DNA of 64,000 bases. Origin: Theobroma cacao (lineage: Eukaryota > Streptophyta > Magnoliopsida > Malvales > Malvaceae). The DNA lies in the NCBI RefSeq assembly GCF_000208745.1, contig NC_030858.1:20179852-20243851 (forward strand). The letters run 5' to 3'. Under the pieces are notes generated by a model. That model was not told the origin of the DNA. It did no database searches and saw only the letters and a list, made by a program, of their open reading frames with translations. Of the stretch, positions 25,566 through 38,193 are shown one piece after another; the first letter of the stretch is position 1, and each line of letters begins with the position of its first letter. A program made the position numbers and the translations under genes.

Positions 25566-28500
25566 ATCTCCCCCACTCAAATAAAATTCGTCCTTGAATT
25601 TTCCTCAACGTCGGGTTGTTAATCTCCCTCGATGATCTTATTCCATTTCCTTCTTCATAGGGAATTTTGATTTATGCACTTCATTACCTTCAATTTGACT
25701 AGAACAATTTACAAGATCAGGGTACGTATCTTATATCTATTATCATCTTTGATTCAAAACCACGGTACCCTTCTCAATTGTTCTTTCTTATCACTAAGAT
25801 CCCAAGTATGCCTTTAATTCCATCACTAACCTCAAATATATCTTTATTTCGATTCTTGTCAAGCCTTCAATCATTCATTCACCTCGTTTATCTCCAGTTC
25901 GACTAGAATGCTTCACTTATGTTTGTTATCATCCTTTAGAATCAAATCGATGGTGCCCTTCATGATCATTATCTCTTATTTTAAGATGTTGAGTATGCCT
26001 TTATCACTATCTTATTATTTCGCTCTTTGCCAAACTTCTCGACATTCATTCATTCGTCTTATCCCCATTCACTATTATGTAACTCGTAGCATTATAAACA
26101 TGCCATATTCATTTCTATACATAGTCTCAACGTCGAGAAAGGTTAATGCCTCCAATTATTCCCACATACTCATGTTTACCTTCAATTTCTGCAACTTCAA
26201 TCTTCTTAATCGTATTAGTCCATCTTGTATGGCTTAACCACGTTATAGATTACATTTCCTTGGTATCATTTCTTTGACTATTTCTTCAAAATTTCTTATA
26301 TCTACATAGCTCAACTTCTGATGGGATATTTTATAGTTGTACTATCTATACAACTCATCAATTATTGAGTACAAATCTCAAATTACTTAGAACAATTTTT
26401 CACCTCAATTGGTCAAGTCATCAATTTCACATATACGAATGTACATGCATTTCCAAATGTCAACATTTCTCGTTACGCATAAGGATCCATGTGTTCGAGT
26501 GCCTTAGACTACATCTCCCTTTATTCATCCCCATCCCTATCCAAGATTCAATATAATAATCCTCATAGTGCATGTCAACATTCTTGTTATGCCTATTCAT
26601 AACTTCATATCGTTTATATCATTTCCCATTTATATGTTTGAGTTTCATCGTACTACATATATCCTTGCATCACAATGTCATTAATCACATCTCACTTGCT
26701 AAATGTCATTTGCATTAAATTGTAATCCGATATTCGTATATACTTTATAATCTCGTTGATCTTTCAAAGGTTTATCTTTATTGGATCATTGCATCTTATG
26801 CAATACCACAATCCCTAAAAGTCATCCTTATTTCTCAATTATTCTTCATACCTCTAATATGTATACATATATATATTATATCCTTGTTGCATTTCGACTT
26901 TAATGAGTCACTTAAAACTTACACTCATTCGAATCGTGCATGCCTTAAGCATTTTCGAATTCCAATTTCCATTCTACATTAGGAAGTTTTCATTATTGGA
27001 CTTCATTATCCAGATTATCTTCAATCATCCTTTGTTGTATTCTTCCATACTAATATGAGATCATTCTCTCTAGACTAATCTACAGTTTGTACTTGAAACT
27101 GCAAGACTTGAAACAATGTCCGCCTTAAGTACTTTTCACTGTCAATATGAATCTCACTTTCAGTTTACGGCTTCTTTTTTATAACCACATAACTTAATAC
27201 TTGCTTTCACAAGATCCATAGCAGAACTCCTCTTGAGTATTTCCTTGGGGATACTTATCGTAAACTAATGTCTCACAGCATGTGATTACTTAACCCATGA
27301 CTTTAGTCGTTAGGCTCTTCAGCAAGTTTTTAAAAATCCCACATTTTATACTCGCCGTGTATGATTGGTAATTCCTTTTCAACGATGTTTGTGCATTCCT
27401 GAAACACTTAGTCTCTTATTTGCTCCTTAACATCCGAGCATATCATCCTATAAACATGCACTCATTCTTAAAGATATATAAATACAAACTTGTCCATTCA
27501 ATCCCCATTTCATCTTCATAGGTTTCTAGTGTGCCACTCAATTGGCCTTGTGTTGTTACTAACCCTCTTCATTTAGCTGAGTCCAGACAAGAATTGTAAA
27601 TTCTCATAACGATATTCTGGATAAACCCATTTGCTATACCACTCTTGTAGTCTTTCATTCACACTTCCATCACTTGGTATTGACATCCTTTATCAATATC
27701 TCATATATTCATCTAACTCTTCTCTCCCTTTTTCCTTAGCCTTTGACAAGGCTTAATCTCTCGTCTCCCTTATTTCTTAGGATTTATCTTTGGTCAACAT
27801 ATTATTCATCTTAATACTTCACATGGTATCTTATCTCAATGTAGCCATCTCAAGAATCTTTCAACTTCTCTTTTAATTATATGTGCATATACAAGGCAAT
27901 AAAGAAACTTTTCAATTCATTCATGTAAACATTCTCCAGAACATTTAAAACTCCCAAATAACAAAACTCAATGACCAATGACCATAATTCAGCTTGTAAG
28001 CTCATTATCGTGCCACTCCCATCTTGCTCATGCAACTTGGACATGAGGTGTCCCTAGCACTGCGGCACTAGATAGTCAATGTTGCAGCGTTGCGGCTACT
28101 AGACATGGGATAGTTTCAACGTTGCAGTGCTAAAAAGTTAGTGCTGTAGCATTGTGGCTGCTAAAAATTTCTTCCATGAATAAGTTCTTCCATCTTTAAA
28201 GTTACTACAGGAATCATGCTCATCCATTTTGCTCTCCTCCAGGCCTATCCCACCATTTTCATGACTAGGTGTATCTTTTCTTTTGTTTATCATATGCACT
28301 AAGCCGAGTCAATATTTTTTAAACTCATTTTATCCTTTAACACTTATCTTTAACCAATAAGTCTCACCTTAGGACAATCTTGCCATATTGTGTATCAAAT
28401 TCTCAATATATAATACCACACACAAAATTATTCACCATTTATGACATTCCATAATTCCTTAACATTCACAATTCATTGTGTTTCTTATCTTGTAACTCAA

Positions 28501-29250
28501 ATAGTTTTGTTGATTTTTAGTACAAATGGCCATGAATATAGTTCATCTTTCTCCACGCTCTACATTCACAATCTTTATTAAATCAAGGATTCACTTTCTC
28601 CCAAGTTCCATAATTTGCCTCCCTTAGTCTATATTTGTGCCTAATTATTACCTCATAATGTCATGACATCATTTTGTAATCCCCTCCATGCTTAAATTAC
28701 AATCCTCGACTTAATCGCATCATCTATTCTAAGTGTCACCTATAGCCTCATTGATTTCTCCCATATCTTTCCGAATTGTAACTACAATTAGGATTTCAAT
28801 TTCCACCTTTCCACGATTAACTAGCAATCATTTGTCAGGTTTCGTAGTTGTTTGTACCATTAATAACTTTCTACGTCGATCTTAAATAATTATCTAAGGC
28901 GACCAACCACGCCACTAAGGTGAATATCCTCCCTCAGTCATTATATTGCTAATTTATCTCTATCATATCGAAGAATTCCAATGCGCATCAAGTCATTAAA
29001 ATAGCTATTTCATAGTCCATTTGAGTCATACAAAATAAAAGTCAACTCTTAACTCCTTTGTACAGATAACTACTACTATTTCCTTTACACCGCATCTGCC
29101 TAGACTTAAAGTGATACGAACTTCAACGAAAATATTAAGTGTCTTTAGGATCCTCGTCGCCTTGATCTGAGCACATCGACGGATCCTCTTTCGGGTCCTC
29201 CTCTTCCTCTTGAGATTTTCTCATTTTTTATTCTCAATCCAAGCTTGTTG
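25566..29250 (-). other. Internal region of element M without intact coding
   Basis: AT-rich and homologous to 3150-6040 of element A on the opposite strand. A short array of GC-rich words (TTGCAGCGTTGCGGC, GCACTGCGGCAC) lies at 28045-28165. Plus-strand frames at 25908-26237 and 26365-26556 are antisense shadows. No reverse transcriptase, integrase or protease was recognised. Confidence 0.6.
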
Positions 29251-29604
29251 CTACCTCTCAAATTCCTCCTTACTAACAGGTATAGCGCCTTTCCCACAAC
29301 CAGGAGGAAAGTGTCGGACAACGGATACAGATACCTTCCTAGGACGATAATTTCTAATGGTCTTTTTTCCCATCTTATTCGTGTTCTTTTTCCTCAGATC
29401 GATTTCATTACGCACTAGTCTTGCGAGACTTCTCAAGCTCTTAAATACTGGTTTACCTCTCGGGGGAACCGATTCACTCAAAAATCGGGTCGGGTTACTT
29501 GTTACGCTTTCACCCTCGGGCACATATCAGCTCCGAGCAGTGGAATCTAGCAATCCTTCACTAGTACTATAAGGGGTATCAGGACTACCATCATTTCTAG
29601 ACAT
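29251..29604 (-). pseudogene. Small gag-like protein of element M (RHFPPGCG), one internal stop
   Basis: Minus frame from ATG 29604 (MSRNDGSPDT..., SEGLLDSTARS) with TGA at codon 26, then open to 29251 for another 90 codons. It contains a basic middle part (RLVRNEIDLRKK) and VVRHFPPGCGKGAIPVSKEE near the end. The N-terminus and the FPPGCG block match the broken copy at 2730-3143. It lies about 220 bp after the primer site, the place of gag. Only this protein is conserved between the two elements. I cannot name the family; an RNA- or particle-binding gag remnant is inferred from position and basic character. A stop-codon readthrough is possible but decay is simpler. Confidence 0.6.
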
Positions 29605-29826
29605 GGAGTGTGCAACTGGCGCACCTCCATCTGTACGCAACCAAGTTTTAATTACTCATCCATGTAGACATCATAAGAACAAGTAGGTTTCTAATGAAGT
29701 AGGGGCCCATGTAGCCTTTCACCCTTGACTTGCGTTGCGCACCAATAATCCAAGGATAAGACTCTACACGAACTCCAACAACTTCGCTGACCACACAAGA
29801 GTCCCTAGGACTCAATTAAACCTAGA

Positions 29827-29838
29827 GCTCTGATACCA
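29827..29838 (-). other. Primer-binding site of element M
   Basis: On the minus strand this reads TGGTATCAGAGC, identical to the family A site and complementary to initiator tRNA-Met. It is four bases from the LTR end (29843). Confidence 0.9.
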
Positions 29839-30108
29839 CCTTTATCACAGTCTAATTTTCGGGCCATGACCTGTACAAGGGCCTAATGGGCTCAACCCAC
29901 TAAGCCTAAACAAGCCTCTTTGTATAATCTTATACAGTAATTCATATACTTTTAAAATCTAAAATTCATAATGTTCAAATATAGTCCCTTTGAAAACAAT
30001 TCATAAAACCCAATTATGCATTCATAATGGCATCATCTACCATAATATACATATATAGCTTCACCAATGAATCTTAGTATTTCACCTCAAGTATTCATAT
30101 ACACATAA

Positions 30109-33054
30109 TGTCACGACCCGGTACTCCCCTCGAGCCCGTGACAACCGTCGCGGTACCCTGATAGACACTCATTTCTCGGAATGCCAATCGAGACCCCGCA
30201 AGGCTTAATATTAGTATCTCACTTCCCTCGTGAGTAACCGTTGCCGAAAATCATGTTCTAGAAGATTTTAAGCTGTTTCCAACTCAAAACAAATAAACTA
30301 ATAATTTTCGTCTCACAAGAGTATTTTAGTCATTTTTTTTCAAAAATTTCAAAACCGGCTAAAATGTAATATATGAGTACAAAACATATAATTCATAATC
30401 AAAAGTGAGTTTTAAAGTCTAAAATCTTCATTTAAAATGAAGTTTTGATTATTTGGATATAATAAGAAAATAAAAGAAATGTTAAGTAAAATATTCTATT
30501 TTCTTATAAAACAATATTTTTAGAGTTATACGTAAATAATTTTTGTAGCGTAAAAGTTAAATAAATTTATACATACTGTAATACAGTAAGCTAAAGTATT
30601 TAATTTAATTTACAATAATAAGTGGGCCCCCGAATAAACAAAAGTAAAGAGGACTATAAACCTACAGTTTGAAGAATGCAAACCCAACGGTAGTCCTCGA
30701 TGAGATAAGCTATCTACAGTCTAATCTGAGCCTGAAATGGAGGGAAATGAGGGTGGTGAGATTATAAAATCCCAGTGAGTAAACAAACATCATTCAAAAG
30801 ATCTAAAGTCCGAGTAAAAAGAGACTATTAAAATATTTCATCAATATAAGTTTTTCATAACATGAGTATTCATTTCATTTAAATAGTCAACATGGCTTAT
30901 GAGTATTTTAAAAAAAACTTGGCTCTTGCCAAAATCATTTTCGGGGATACCTTGACCGAGGCATCTTATCGAGTCTGCCAAGACTGTGAAAATTTCGTAT
31001 ACACGAAAACATATTTTTAGTTTGAAAAACACAAAAATTCCTTGGCGTTAGCGGAGTTCATCGTCACGAGGTGGTTCGGCGTGACGTGGACTTAACCATA
31101 CCTCAGGAGATACCCTACGCGCCTCTCCGACCAAGGTACATATTTATATCCAAATTTCGTGCCCCTCTAACAGGCTGGTCCACAAAATCCGCCCACTGCA
31201 ACAAGCTAAACCCACCATATAATAAAATTTTAACAGCATGACAGGGCTAATATAATACTACCCAGCCTGCAAGGGTAAAATAAAACAATTCATACAATTC
31301 ATAAAACATAACCCAACCAGTCATGCCAACACAATAACAATATAACATAAGCCATCAATTTCCAATCATAAATTTACAGCATACCAGTGGTCTCCAATTA
31401 CTCTATTTTCAAAATCGTTATTTCGTTTCAAGACAATTTACAAAGTCTTTTCATTTAAACACGTTTTGTTTACAAAACATAAAAATTTACCATTTGAACT
31501 CATTTTCATAAAATTCTTCAAAACTGAATAAAAACATACTTTAGATAATTAAAATGATGGTAAGGTTACTCACAATGTCTAGAGTGGGGATTTTCGAAAT
31601 ACTCAGACTACTGGTCCTCGGGTACAATTCCCTTACCTTTATTGAAGGACTCACCACCTTGACATAGTACAAAATCGAGAAATTTACCACATTGGTACTA
31701 AATTGAAATTAAACTAATTTAGACTACTAATGCATGATATGGAATGCAAAATGTTTGATTAATCGCTTAAATGTAATATTCGACTTAAGTCACACTATAC
31801 TTGGTCTAATAGGCTAAAATCTCCAATTTAACTCCAAATCAATTCTTTTCACTTTCTACACTCCAATTATACCTAAATTACCTCAGTGACTGTAAATGAG
31901 ATTCAATTTATCAGTCCCGAGTCAATAATCACACATGTCTAAACATTGAGCAAAAATTCAGATTTTCACACCAAAATTTTCCATTTAATTTCTAGCCTCA
32001 CCAAACATCAAATATCACCAAAATATCATGAAATATCATCAATTTCAGCCTCAATATTCTCCCTAGAAAATTCAGCCTCTTATGGGTAATGGGAGAAAAT
32101 GAATTTTTTTCTTGTTGTTTTGTTTCTAAATATGCTAAACTAATTAAAAACACTAACATAACTTAGAATCAAATCAATCCAACTTCATTCTCTCTCCATA
32201 CCCATTTGGTCAGCCATGAATTCACCATGAAAACATGAAATTTAATCATGGAAAATAAGGAGAAATGCATGAGAAAGGTAGACACAAGTCAAAATCAAGA
32301 AATTTTACCTTTGATTGCTTGATTCGTTGAAATTCCACACTTTTTCTTCAATTTTCCCACCTATGTTTTGTGTTTTTCCTTTCCTCTCTTTGTTCTTACT
32401 ATGGCCGGCCACATGAGGAGAAAATGGGATAAATGTGGGCTGATTTTTATGAAAAATAATAAAATATCATTACTTGACACATGTCACATGCTTATTAGTC
32501 CATTTTTCTTTTTTTTTTATACTTTAATAATTATGCTTCCATTCTCCACCACATGATTAGTCAAAGGTCAAAATGAGGATAAGGGAAGACCATGTGCTGG
32601 ACAAGTGTCTTGGTAGTGGAAAATTATAATTTTGCCCCTAGGGTGGCAAAATTACCATTTTACCCCTATGCTCTAAAAAATACCGGGATTACAATTTTTC
32701 ACTTCTCAACCTCAAATTATACTCCAATAAGTCAAATATGATCAAAATCTTTCAAAAAAATTCCCATTTTGTCCTCGAGTGGAAAAATTACCATTTTACC
32801 CCTAGATAGCGAAATTTCCAATTTGACTCTAATTAGATCCTCGAACTCTGAATCACCATTTTAAGTCATTCTGGGACTTTAAAATTCTCAATTTCACCTT
32901 AAATTCTCTATTTGATCTAGTTCGAAGCTTAGTTCAACTTAGTTATACTATTAAGTATACTACCCGTTTTTAACGATTTTCGGTGCTTTCCTAGCATACA
33001 TGCTATCCATCACATGCATGTCATGACAAGTATTTTATAAGGTCAGACTTTACA
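30109..33054 (-). repeat. Solo LTR of family B, TSD CATAA
   Basis: Window-left end TGTCACGACCCGG, window-right end GACTTTACA; 2.95 kb. CATAA is duplicated exactly at 30104-30108 and 33055-33059, and the other M LTR shows the uninterrupted site near 23375. It is related to family A but starts (minus strand) TGTAAAGTCTGACC, without the first ~370 bp of A. Confidence 0.92.
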
Positions 33055-33435
33055 CATAATTAGGCCTTGACCGTCAACGGAGTGACTCTGGTCACGGTTG
33101 CTAACATTTAATGTCATGGTAAACCTACAGAGCAATGGATAGGGAGGAGCACATTGTCCTAGGATCAAATCACCTTAAACTCAGGAAACCTAAAACATGA
33201 ATTTTAAAAACATGAGTACAAACTCAGTGAGTGAACATAGGAAGGGAACAAGCAATGACAATGAATGATTTAGAAAACATAATGCACTTATTTGAAAACA
33301 ATGCCATTTAGTTCAAGTTCCTATTAAAATCCCTCCGTTAAACCCTTGGTTGTAAAATCATTTAATGATGAAGGAACCGTATTCAGCATGAAATTGGAAA
33401 GAAGGGAAATTTCCAGTAATTATCCAAGCAACAAA

Positions 33436-33632
33436 CCCATTTGGCTAACTACTCCAATTTAAAATTTCGTTACCTGGATGAGCTTGGAGGCATGAAGATC
33501 AACAAAAAAACCTAATCTTTCCAAGAAAAATAANCCCATTTGGCTAACTACTCCAATTTAAAATTTCGTTACCTGGATGAGCTTGGAGGCATGAAGATCA
33601 ACAAAAAAACCTAATCTTTCCAAGAAAAATAA
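33436..33632. repeat. 98-bp direct duplication around a single N (33534)
   Basis: 33436-33533 and 33535-33632 repeat the same sequence, with one N between. The sister LTR at 24434-24535 has it once. Probable assembly seam. Confidence 0.75.
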
Positions 33633-36182
33633 TTTGAAGAAATTAGAGAATAAATATGAAAATATAACCATAAATTCAAAGATTCCAAAAGTTGGAAATA
33701 TATACCTTTCAACCTTGAAAATGAAGATTTGAAGCTAAAAATCCAAGTGTTGTTGAAAGTGAAGTAAAAATAGAAAGAAAAAAGAAAGAAAGAGAGATTT
33801 TTCTTTCTCTCATGGGTTTGGAAGTGCTGGAAATTGGGTTTAGAAGTTGTAACTTTGGTGCATAAGGAGTTGGGAGAAGCAAGAAGGGAAAGGAAATGAA
33901 AAGAAAACAAGGAAAGAAAATGAAAGAAAATTAACTTTCCATGGGAGAATGAGAGAAAGGCGTTGGAAGCTTCAAGAATGAAAAAGAAACATCTTGTCGG
34001 AGGAGATAAGGATGGTTTTGGGTTGATAAGGATGAGAGTCAAAGCTTCCTTTGGAAGCTTTGACTAAGCTTTGTGCAAAATTATTATTTTGCCCTCCAAC
34101 TTCTTTCCTTTTTAATTTAGTCCTCCCAACACTCATTTAACTCCAATTTCCTTCTATTATCTTTTTCTACACATGTACAAACGAAGTATAAAGTTTGTAC
34201 TCCAACGCGGTGTCCCCATAATATTTAAAATATTTATTCACCCGCGTTATCTTTACTTAGTAAAAACACGCGGCCCCATTAACGTCATTTTTCTCCAAAA
34301 TTTTCTCATTCCTCTTCTCCTCCACTTAGATTGACCATATACTCCTCATTCATGGAAACTTTTGACACTGAATAAAATATTAATATTTTAATATTATTTT
34401 ATTTCAAAAATTTTCTCTTGTCTCCTTAGTACCCAAAATACCTTATTATGCCTCAATTCACTTCTGAATCACTTTTTATCTCACAAATTCTTCCCCAATA
34501 AAAATATTATTATTTTATTATTATTTCCTCGCGTGCTAAATATTTTATCCCAAACTATTCCTTTCATCTTTCATCACTTCTAAACATTATCATTAACCTC
34601 AATTGGCGTCCGATAAGCTTTATTAGTCACCATAGCAAAGTACGAAGCATTACAAAAGCACTATATTCCTATGTGAATTGAAATTAAAATAGATTCATTA
34701 AGTTTAGGCTCTAATATTAGGTACATATGGCATATAGGTATATTTCTATCCTATACACAAATCAATGTATTCATTCAATCAAATAAATATGATCATATGC
34801 TATTCCAATTTTAGTTTACACTAAACTCCCTTTCCCAAGTTTGTTTAGGTTTCTAAATCAATTTAATTGGTGGCTAGTCAATTTAAAGCATTAAGAACAA
34901 ATTAGAATAAACAATTCTATCCCATTGAAAGTAAGTTAGAAAGAGATTAAAAATTTAAACTACATGTGAGTTCAATTGTAATCCTCGAAAAATAAATTTA
35001 GCTAGACATAATAAAAATAAAAACCAAAAACATATGAAGTTTAGCCATCAAGAGTAACAAGAATAACAAAAGCTAAGGAAGAAGAAAATAAATTAATTTT
35101 TGCAGCTTTGATCTTTAATCTTCAACCTCAACTTCTAATTTCTTGAATCTCTCTTAGGATATTTCCTCAATGTGTGCATCTGGCTAACTTCTCCGTAAGC
35201 TAAATATTTATAATCTAACTTAACCTAATTTTATCTAAAATAGACTATCTTAGCCTAAAAATTCTTAATATGAGCTTAGAATAAGTGCAAAGCCCAATAG
35301 TCTTAAGTTGGCTAGCATAACTTCCTTTCTCACAGCTTCATATCAATTGCTGCGCTCCATTGACTTCCAACACAATTTTCTCCATCTTTGAGCAGAACTA
35401 GGCAAAGTGATCTTTTGAAGTTGTAGCTCTGTCATTTAGATTTCCAATGATCCAAGAATCGCATCATTTGGACATATGGAGTGGGAGTTATGCTCAAAAC
35501 TCTGCGACATGTTTGAATAGGAGCTGAACTCCTCAAACACTTTTCTTCACCTAATTAAGCCCTATTCTTCTAGATCCTATAAAAATATAAAAAATAATAA
35601 ATAATAACTAAATTAAGATAAATAAACATAAAATTAAACTAACTTGGTAAAATAAACAAAATAGAAAATAACTAAATTCTAACATAAACTCAAGAACTTA
35701 GCTAACTTTTAAGAACAAATTTAGATAAAAATAATTCTATGTTATATAATTATCACACCTCCAAATTTAAGATTTTTCTAGTCCTCAAGCAAAAGAAAAG
35801 CAAAAAAAGAAAATAAAGAAACTTAAATGAAAAAAAAACTTTTCGAGAGAAAAAAATTCACCAAGTTATGATTCTCCAATTTTTCCTCTGAAATTATGTC
35901 ATAATTCTAACTTCATGTAAAATACAGATAATCTTCAAATTCATGCATCAATTCAAATGAAAACTCATTTTTGAATGGACTTCCTCTGTGTGTGTGAATA
36001 CTCTCTTACAAAAAATATCATGCAATTCGAATTGGTTTATACTAAGTTCAAGCATAAATTAGTACTGGAATCCCATAAGTTTTCTTTTCATCTCTTTTTC
36101 CATTAATGTAGACAAATATTTATTCAAGGATCAATACGTCTTTATTAGGCTTGTAATGTACGGCTAGGGTCAAGGTATGATA

Positions 36183-37403
36183 TGTTGGTCCCAAATAAAT
36201 GTGCTAAAAGGGGGGTGAATAACACTTTTTGGTTCTTATTAAAATTGCCTTCTAATTAGGGACAAATGCAAGATAAAAGAAAGATTTAAAGATGAATGAA
36301 AAACTAAAACAAAGCAGACTATACACAACAATTTATAGTGGTTCGGTCCAAGACCTACATCCACTACCTTGATTGTTTAACTAAGGATTTTTCAAACCGA
36401 TTCACTAAAAATAGTGGAATTCACAAGCTTCCACCAAGCTTTTACAATGGCTTTTCACAAGCTTAGCCACAACCTTTAACAATGGTTTTTCAAGGGATCA
36501 ACCAAAACTCAAAGTGGTTTTTCAAAGGCTCAACCACAACCTACAATAATGGTTTTTCATAGGATCAACCAAAACCCAAACTAACTTTTCTAGGCTAAGT
36601 TAGAACCTATACATTCAATCAAGCTAACCTAAACTTGAATAAATACCTTAAAGTGACTCGCTCACTCTAAGTATTCAAGAAGAAAAGAAATAAGAATGTA
36701 TCTATGATCACTAACTTGATCTAAATGGTACCAAGTGAAGTGCCTATCTCAAATACAAAGATTAGAGTGAAGTGCAGAGAGTATTGCAGAGAATTTTTGC
36801 TATTTTGAGCTCTTTGTATTCTTGGAAGCCTTCATTACATTTCTAGTTGTTGGAAGCCTTTTAAATACTTGAAAAATCAGCTCTGATAGGTGTTAGGCAG
36901 TTTTTGACCGTTGGAAATAATTTTGTTGCAGTTCTGGCCTTTAATCTGTCTTCTAGTGCATAATTCAAATTTTTTGACAGAATACTCTTAGTCGACTAAG
37001 TTGTTTCTATCTTTTGTTCTTTGCTTCTGGCAGTAAGCACTTAGTCGACTAACTTCCTTCTTAGTCAATTAAGTTGGTTCTGTCTTGAAGTCCAAATTTC
37101 TGGCAGTAGACTTTTAGTCAACTAACGCATTTCTTGGTCGACTAAATCTTTTCTATTTCTCAATACTCTTGAGCCCGCCAACTTCTAATTTGAATTTTAG
37201 CTAACTAATCCTTTATTATTCAACTAAGGAGCTTTTGTTTTGTTGATTAATTGTGGCGTTTTATACATATAATCTTTGATATGTCCCTTGGAATAATTTA
37301 TTTATCATTGGCATACAATTCTTGTCCTGCACACTTAAATGGAATTATTAGACACAAATGAATGGGAATGTTTTATTATCATCAAAAACTAATGGAGTCA
37401 ACA
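36183..37403 (+). repeat. Solo LTR, 1.2 kb, TSD TGATA, with repeated palindromes
   Basis: It begins TGTTGGTCCC and ends GAGTCAACA. TGATA is duplicated at 36178-36182 and 37404-37408. GGTTCGGTCCAAGACCTACA and an early run of Gs before GTGAATAACAC are typical of a widespread plant LTR group that I would place in Copia with low certainty. Five variants of TTAGTCGACTAA occur from 36987 to 37146. Confidence 0.85.
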
Positions 37404-38193
37404 TGATAAAGGATATATTTTGGCTCAAATTTACCTTGAGCACTTAATTAATCTAGGACCTATAAAGAGCTCAAAATTATACTTTTTTTATAACACCTCT
37501 AAACTTAAAATAAACTTTTTTTTATACAACACACTTTATATTTTTTTTTACACCCCAAACTTATTTTAACAATTATGATAAGGGGTAAATTTCTAACACC
37601 TTTCACTTTTTTTAAAAAAACTTTTATACCAATCTACCTTTCTCCCTCAATTTAACTTTAAGCTCAAGATGCTTACTTGAAAATCAAAATACTTAAGAGT
37701 GAAAGGTTCAAAATTGGAAATAAATAAAAGGCTTAGGCTAATATGTGGTTACAAAGAAAAAGAAAAATAAGCTCAAAAAGGATTACTAGGGATAAATATA
37801 TATTAGGGTAGGCTTGAAAAGGCTCAAATGGTCCAAAGATAGCCTATATCCCTTCTCATCCTAAGTGTTATCTAAGATTTCACCTGAAGAGAGAATCAAA
37901 CAAATTCTAAAATCCTTGACTTCACTATACGTTTATTAACATAAATTTTTTCTAAATCACAAGAAAATTCTAAGTAAAAGAATATAGTGCTCAAATTATT
38001 GAAAGTCATATTCTATAATGAAGCTATCACAAGAATATCAACACAAATTTAAATCATACCCATATTCTTCCCAAAAGCTAAACTCATAAAATAGTCAAAA
38101 TATCATCTTAGGATAGGGAACATCATAAACAAAGTGTCAACTTATCTCCCCTTTTTTAAAAAATTTTTTAATTACAAAAGCTAGAAATTAAAA

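Larger units (their letters stand above)
19712..34654 (-). mobile_element. Family M non-autonomous LTR element (LARD-type), minus strand
   Basis: 5' LTR 29843-34654, primer site 29827-29838, internal region 25566-29842, purine tract at 25567-25578, 3' LTR 19712-25565. Each LTR carries a later solo LTR. Target duplications are AAAAC (19707-19711) and AAAGC (34655-34659), one base different; a related uninterrupted site, CAAAACACTATA, is present at about 61929. The internal region is homologous to that of family A and encodes only a small gag-like frame. No pol can be seen, so mobilisation in trans is inferred. Confidence 0.85.
29843..34654 (-). repeat. Family M 5' LTR, interrupted by a family B solo LTR
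   Basis: M LTR sequence is 29843-30108 and 33060-34654. Compared with the 3' LTR it lacks about 680 bp (equivalent to 23751-24430, including the stem-loop repeat); the break lies at about 33430. The minus frame at 33611-34042 is low-complexity leader sequence, not a gene. Confidence 0.85.
19323..35757 (-). repeat. Family C 3' LTR (C1), split by element M
   Basis: 19323-19711 and 34655-35757 together match 61566-62017 plus 63667-64000, a second copy that lacks element M. On the minus strand the LTR starts TGTGATAATT at 35757 and ends CTTACTGACA at 19323; without M and its duplication it is about 1.49 kb. Just outside its start lies a purine-rich tract (minus AAATTTGGAGG, 35758-35768), typical before the 3' LTR of TAT/Athila-type Ty3/gypsy elements. 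The flanks GAGCT and CCTCC do not match, so this is the 3' LTR of a larger element, not a solo LTR. Confidence 0.7.

Noticed and set aside
25908..26237. 109-codon plus frame whose N-terminus resembles the minus frame at 5622-5903
   Set aside because: The similarity exists because both are antisense to homologous internal regions of elements M and A. The frames diverge after about 30 residues with no sign of protein-level constraint.
33611..34042. 143-codon minus frame in element M 5' LTR
   Set aside because: Phe/Leu/Ser-rich low-complexity sequence from the LTR leader. The equivalent frame in the 3' LTR (24744-25019) is differently broken, and it spans a probable assembly duplication.
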